In this document: positions 61,297 to 64,000 of the stretch, in pieces
Layout of the letters: each line of letters begins with the position of its first letter
Position numbering within the stretch: the first letter of the stretch is position 1
Assembly (NCBI RefSeq): GCF_011044175.1
Contig: NZ_CP049057.1
Coordinates: 1,069,501-1,133,500, forward strand
Direction of reading: 5' to 3'
Source of the DNA: Rasiella rasia
Lineage (GTDB): Bacteria > Bacteroidota > Bacteroidia > Flavobacteriales > Flavobacteriaceae
DNA: 64,000 bases
Notes under the pieces: model-generated
Databases searched by the model: none
Told to the model about the DNA's origin: nothing
Seen by the model: only the letters and a program-made list of their open reading frames with translations
Program-made: the position numbers and the translations under genes

Positions 61297-62918
61297 TACT
61301 GCTTTAAAATTTTAAAGTTATTGCTAGTACCTTCTCCTGTTACCTTAGCGATATACATTCCTTCGGAAAGTTGCGACACATTAACTCGGTTGCCAGTGCT
61401 TGTAATTTTTTGTTGAAGTACTCTTTTCCCTAAGACATCATAAATTGAAACTGTAGCTTCTTCGATAGTTTTTGGAAAAGAAACATTCATGACGTCTCTA
61501 ACTGGGTTTGGATACACGGCAAAGTTTTCTTTTAGAACTTGCTCTTCTATAGCTAGAAGTTGTAATGCGTTGTAGGCATCTTCGAAGTTTGGTATTCCGT
61601 ATCCCATTTCGTCTGTGGGATTGTTAAACAAGTGAGCCGATTCTCTAATTACCTGCATTATTACATCGTTTCGTACTTCTGGTCTAGATTCCCAAAGGCT
61701 TGCCACAGCACCAGCCATAATTGGCGAGCTAAAGGAAGTACCATTATTGAAGGTAACATCTCCATCTTGGTCTACAACTGCAGCATCTAAGCCCTGTGCC
61801 ATTACATCTGGCTTAATTCTTCCATCTACGGTTGGGCCAATTGAGCTAAAACCAGCATAATCACCACTAGAATCTACAGCACCCACCGTTAAGACTCCTT
61901 TCGAATCACCAGGAGTGGCTACAAATGTAAATCCGCCTCCATCATTTCCAGCTGAAGTAACTAGCAGCATTCCTTTTTCAAAAGCAATATTCCCGCCACG
62001 CGCAGCGATGGTTGTTTCACCATCTAAATCTTCGTAGCTATGATCGTAATTCGGATTATCGTAGTCTTGATATCCTAATGAAGTGTTTACAACATCTACT
62101 CCAAGGCTATCGGCTCTTTCTAGCGCTTCTACCCACCATGCTTCCTCTACGGGGTTTTCGGTAGGTGCAAATTCAGTTCTAAACAAATAGAAAGATGCTT
62201 CTGGTGCCGTACCTACAAAATCCTGGCTTCCATCTAAGAATGCACCAATATTACTAAATGTTCGGGCACCATGCGAGCCTGTACCGTCTACATTGGTTTG
62301 TCTTTCGGCAAAATCGTATGTCCCTAACAAACGTCCGTCAGATACTACATCAGAAAAGGCGTTATTAGTAAATACATTAGGAAACCCGCTATCTAAGACA
62401 GCGATAACCATGCCCGTTCCAGTAAAGTCCTCTTCGTGTAAGAAATCGGCGCCAATCATTTCTGTTTGGTTGGCAGCAGCTCCGTAGTTATAGGTTACTC
62501 TAGATGCTTCATTTTCGAGTGCGAATTTATCTCTTTGTTTCTTCTGAAAAGGTCTACGATTTAACGTCTTATCTGCAAATTCAACATCAGATACCGAAGC
62601 TAGACTAGTTAACCCATTTATAGCACTTTCTGAACCTCTCACGTAAACAGCATTAAGCCATTTGCTTTTTGCATGTACCGTAATTCCTGGCTGATTTTTT
62701 ATTTCGGTAATATACACTTCATTTACGGGTACGTCTCTTTCATCGATAGCGATACCATGCATCGCCTTACGATCAAGCGCGTCTTGCGTAAGAATACTAA
62801 TAGGATTGGCAATTGAAGTTGCAACATCTGCCTTGTCTACAAAGAAAACGAGCGCGTCTTGTTGCGCCATAGCCGTTGTTGAAATTACAAAAGATAGGAG
62901 TACAAATATTTTTTTCAT
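61296..62918 (-). CDS. Exported S8 (subtilisin) protease with T9SS type A sorting domain
   Basis: Secreted serine peptidase of 540 residues. A signal peptide (about 1-19) and a pro-region (to about 145) precede the subtilase domain, with Asp176 in VLDSGFP, His216 in GTGSHGART, the oxyanion Asn325 in TSAGNDGG, and Ser395 in NGTSFSSPIMAG. The C-terminal 75 residues (NFAVYPNPVRDVMNVSF to NNFKILKQ) are a type A T9SS sorting domain, so it is exported by the type IX system and anchored or released at the cell surface. It starts 15 bases after mnmA. Confidence 0.94.
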   Translation of the reverse strand: MKKIFVLLSFVISTTAMAQQDALVFFVDKADVATSIANPISILTQDALDRKAMHGIAIDERDVPVNEVYITEIKNQPGITVHAKSKWLNAVYVRGSESAINGLTSLASVSDVEFADKTLNRRPFQKKQRDKFALENEASRVTYNYGAAANQTEMIGADFLHEEDFTGTGMVIAVLDSGFPNVFTNNAFSDVVSDGRLLGTYDFAERQTNVDGTGSHGARTFSNIGAFLDGSQDFVGTAPEASFYLFRTEFAPTENPVEEAWWVEALERADSLGVDVVNTSLGYQDYDNPNYDHSYEDLDGETTIAARGGNIAFEKGMLLVTSAGNDGGGFTFVATPGDSKGVLTVGAVDSSGDYAGFSSIGPTVDGRIKPDVMAQGLDAAVVDQDGDVTFNNGTSFSSPIMAGAVASLWESRPEVRNDVIMQVIRESAHLFNNPTDEMGYGIPNFEDAYNALQLLAIEEQVLKENFAVYPNPVRDVMNVSFPKTIEEATVSIYDVLGKRVLQQKITSTGNRVNVSQLSEGMYIAKVTGEGTSNNFKILKQ

Positions 62919-62933
62919 AACAATTATTTTTTT

Positions 62934-64000
62934 TTAAGATATCACACCGCTTCCTAGTAATTCATCGTCTTGATACCAAGCAACAAACTGGCCTTCGGTA
63001 ATTGCGTCTTGTGGTGTTGTAAAGATAACATATAGTCCCGAAATTGTACGGTGCAATGTAGCTTTCTGTAAAGGTTGTCGGTATCTAATACGCGCCATTA
63101 CATCTAAGGTTTCATCTATAGCCAATTCTAGGTCTTCGCGAACCCAATGAATTTCTTCCGCTTTCACAAAAAGACCGCGTCTGTATAACCCAGGATGGTT
63201 TTTTCCTTGCCCTGTGTAAATTACATTCTCTTTTACATCGGTTGCGATTACAAACAATGGTTCTTTTTTACCTCCAACAGCTAACCCTTTACGCTGACCG
63301 TTGGTGAAATAATGTGCTCCCTGGTGCGTACCAACAACTTCGCCATCTGTTTTTTTATACTCAAATTTTGCTGAAATTTCGGCTAACGTTCCTTCTTTTG
63401 AAGCAGTTGTATATCCTTCAAAATCTGAAGCTACCTCAACAATAGCCCCTTCCTTGGGTGCCAATTGTTGCTGTAAAAATTCTGGAAGCCTTACCTTTCC
63501 TATAAAACACAATCCTTGTGAATCTCGTTTTTCTGCAGTCACCAAATCTTGCGCTGCCGCTATTTTTCTTACCTCAGGCTTCAACAATTCTCCAACAGGA
63601 AATAAGGTTTTAGCTAATTGTTCTTGAGATAACTGACATAAAAAATATGACTGATCTTTGTTAGGATCTTTTCCTGCAAGTAACTGATGTACTTTTGTTT
63701 CTTTTCCATTTTCATATACAACCTTCGTGGAAGTACGACAGTAATGCCCGGTAGCAACATAATCTGCACCTAGCTCTAACGCAATTTTCATAAAGACGTC
63801 AAACTTAATCTCTCTGTTACAAAGCACGTCGGGATTAGGTGTTCTACCCATTTTGTATTCACGAAACATATAATCTACAATACGCTCTTTATATTGCTCG
63901 CTTAGGTCTACGGTTTGAAAAGGAATGTTTAGCTTTTGCGCCACCAACATAGCGTCGTTACTATCGTCTAGCCATGGGCAGTCGTTAGAAATAGTCACAG
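62934..64000 (-). CDS. mnmA: tRNA 2-thiouridine(34) synthase MnmA, N-terminally cut by the window
   Basis: Thiolates U34 of tRNAs for Lys, Glu and Gln using ATP and persulfide sulfur. The visible 355 codons miss the N-terminal PP-loop (SGGVDSS-type), which lies beyond the window edge. Present are [16 protein letters not shown] (first catalytic Cys), [23 protein letters not shown], and [13 protein letters not shown] (second catalytic Cys), followed by the C-terminal beta-barrel with [19 protein letters not shown] and RIRYRQP. The S8 protease gene follows after 15 bases. Confidence 0.96.
   Translation of the reverse strand, partial: VTISNDCPWLDDSNDAMLVAQKLNIPFQTVDLSEQYKERIVDYMFREYKMGRTPNPDVLCNREIKFDVFMKIALELGADYVATGHYCRTSTKVVYENGKETKVHQLLAGKDPNKDQSYFLCQLSQEQLAKTLFPVGELLKPEVRKIAAAQDLVTAEKRDSQGLCFIGKVRLPEFLQQQLAPKEGAIVEVASDFEGYTTASKEGTLAEISAKFEYKKTDGEVVGTHQGAHYFTNGQRKGLAVGGKKEPLFVIATDVKENVIYTGQGKNHPGLYRRGLFVKAEEIHWVREDLELAIDETLDVMARIRYRQPLQKATLHRTISGLYVIFTTPQDAITEGQFVAWYQDDELLGSGVIS

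Noticed and set aside
1-64000. CRISPR array, toxin-antitoxin, restriction or other defence island
   Set aside because: No repeated spacers, nuclease, methylase or toxin-like pairs were seen; the gene content is housekeeping and envelope.

Overview
The window reads as ordinary chromosome of a marine-type member of the Flavobacteriaceae (Bacteroidota). Support comes from the AT-rich intergenic DNA, repeated TAnnTTTG -7 promoter boxes, absence of clear Shine-Dalgarno sequences, two type IX secretion sorting domains (type A on an S8 protease, type B on a large adhesin-like protein), and families typical of the phylum: DUF3276, DUF2520, DUF3810, long NusB, fused ResB/CcsA, cyclophilin-FKBP fusion, OMP_b-brl TonB receptor and leucine dehydrogenase. 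No genus is claimed. I saw no rRNA, tRNA, CRISPR array, insertion sequence, prophage or riboswitch. No stretch above 300 bases lacks a gene; the longest gap is 274 bases (30950-31223).

Layout. 1-5.7 kb: a LysE-type exporter (cut by the window edge) and pyrD, pepT, then a leftward yajC / DUF1573 / nusB / leucine dehydrogenase group. 5.8-12.8 kb: rightward ABC exporter, DUF3276, secreted M14 peptidase, glycosyltransferase, OmpA lipoprotein. 12.9-15.4 kb: leftward Sua5, DUF2945, DinB/YfiT protein and a dual immunophilin. 15.6-25.7 kb: rightward lysA, pRiA4b-like protein, nucleoid-associated protein, ABC-2 exporter pair, T9SS type B protein, uvrB and a small metallopeptidase. 25.7-34 kb: GH3 adenylating enzyme, pseudouridine synthase, Hsp20, DUF2254, TerB-like protein, sucC and pepD. 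34-43 kb: DUF3810 putative metallopeptidase, two amidohydrolase genes, helical protein and ArsC-like pair, TonB-family receptor. 43-50 kb: an unlisted 57-residue membrane protein, fumC, a 7TM/HTH membrane regulator, ccsBA, truncated haemoglobin. 50-60 kb: one long rightward block (DUF2520, KdsC-like phosphatase, UbiA prenyltransferase, GNAT, Maf, lipoprotein, MscS-like, PIG-L deacetylase, 42-residue membrane protein, sodium:solute symporter, SRPBCC). 60-64 kb: leftward mnmA (cut), T9SS S8 protease and nitronate monooxygenase-type enzyme.

How the genes work together. Central metabolism (sucC, fumC, leucine dehydrogenase, lysA, pyrD), peptide use (pepT, pepD, M14, S8, two candidate metallopeptidases) and cell-envelope work (YajC, OmpA, TonB receptor, T9SS cargo, glycosyltransferase, UbiA) dominate, as expected of a protein-degrading heterotroph. 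Haem and respiration are represented by ccsBA next to a group III truncated haemoglobin. Functional coupling is most plausible for PIG-L deacetylase + small membrane protein + symporter, for the tandem amidohydrolases, and for the ABC-2 ATPase/permease pair.

I found no convincing new defence or mobile system. The best leads are: several genes whose -7 box ends only 4-7 bases before the ATG, implying leaderless transcripts; a seven-helix membrane protein ending in a LuxR-like helix-turn-helix; three amidohydrolase domains of which two lack the metal ligands; and three small membrane proteins that gene finders may miss.
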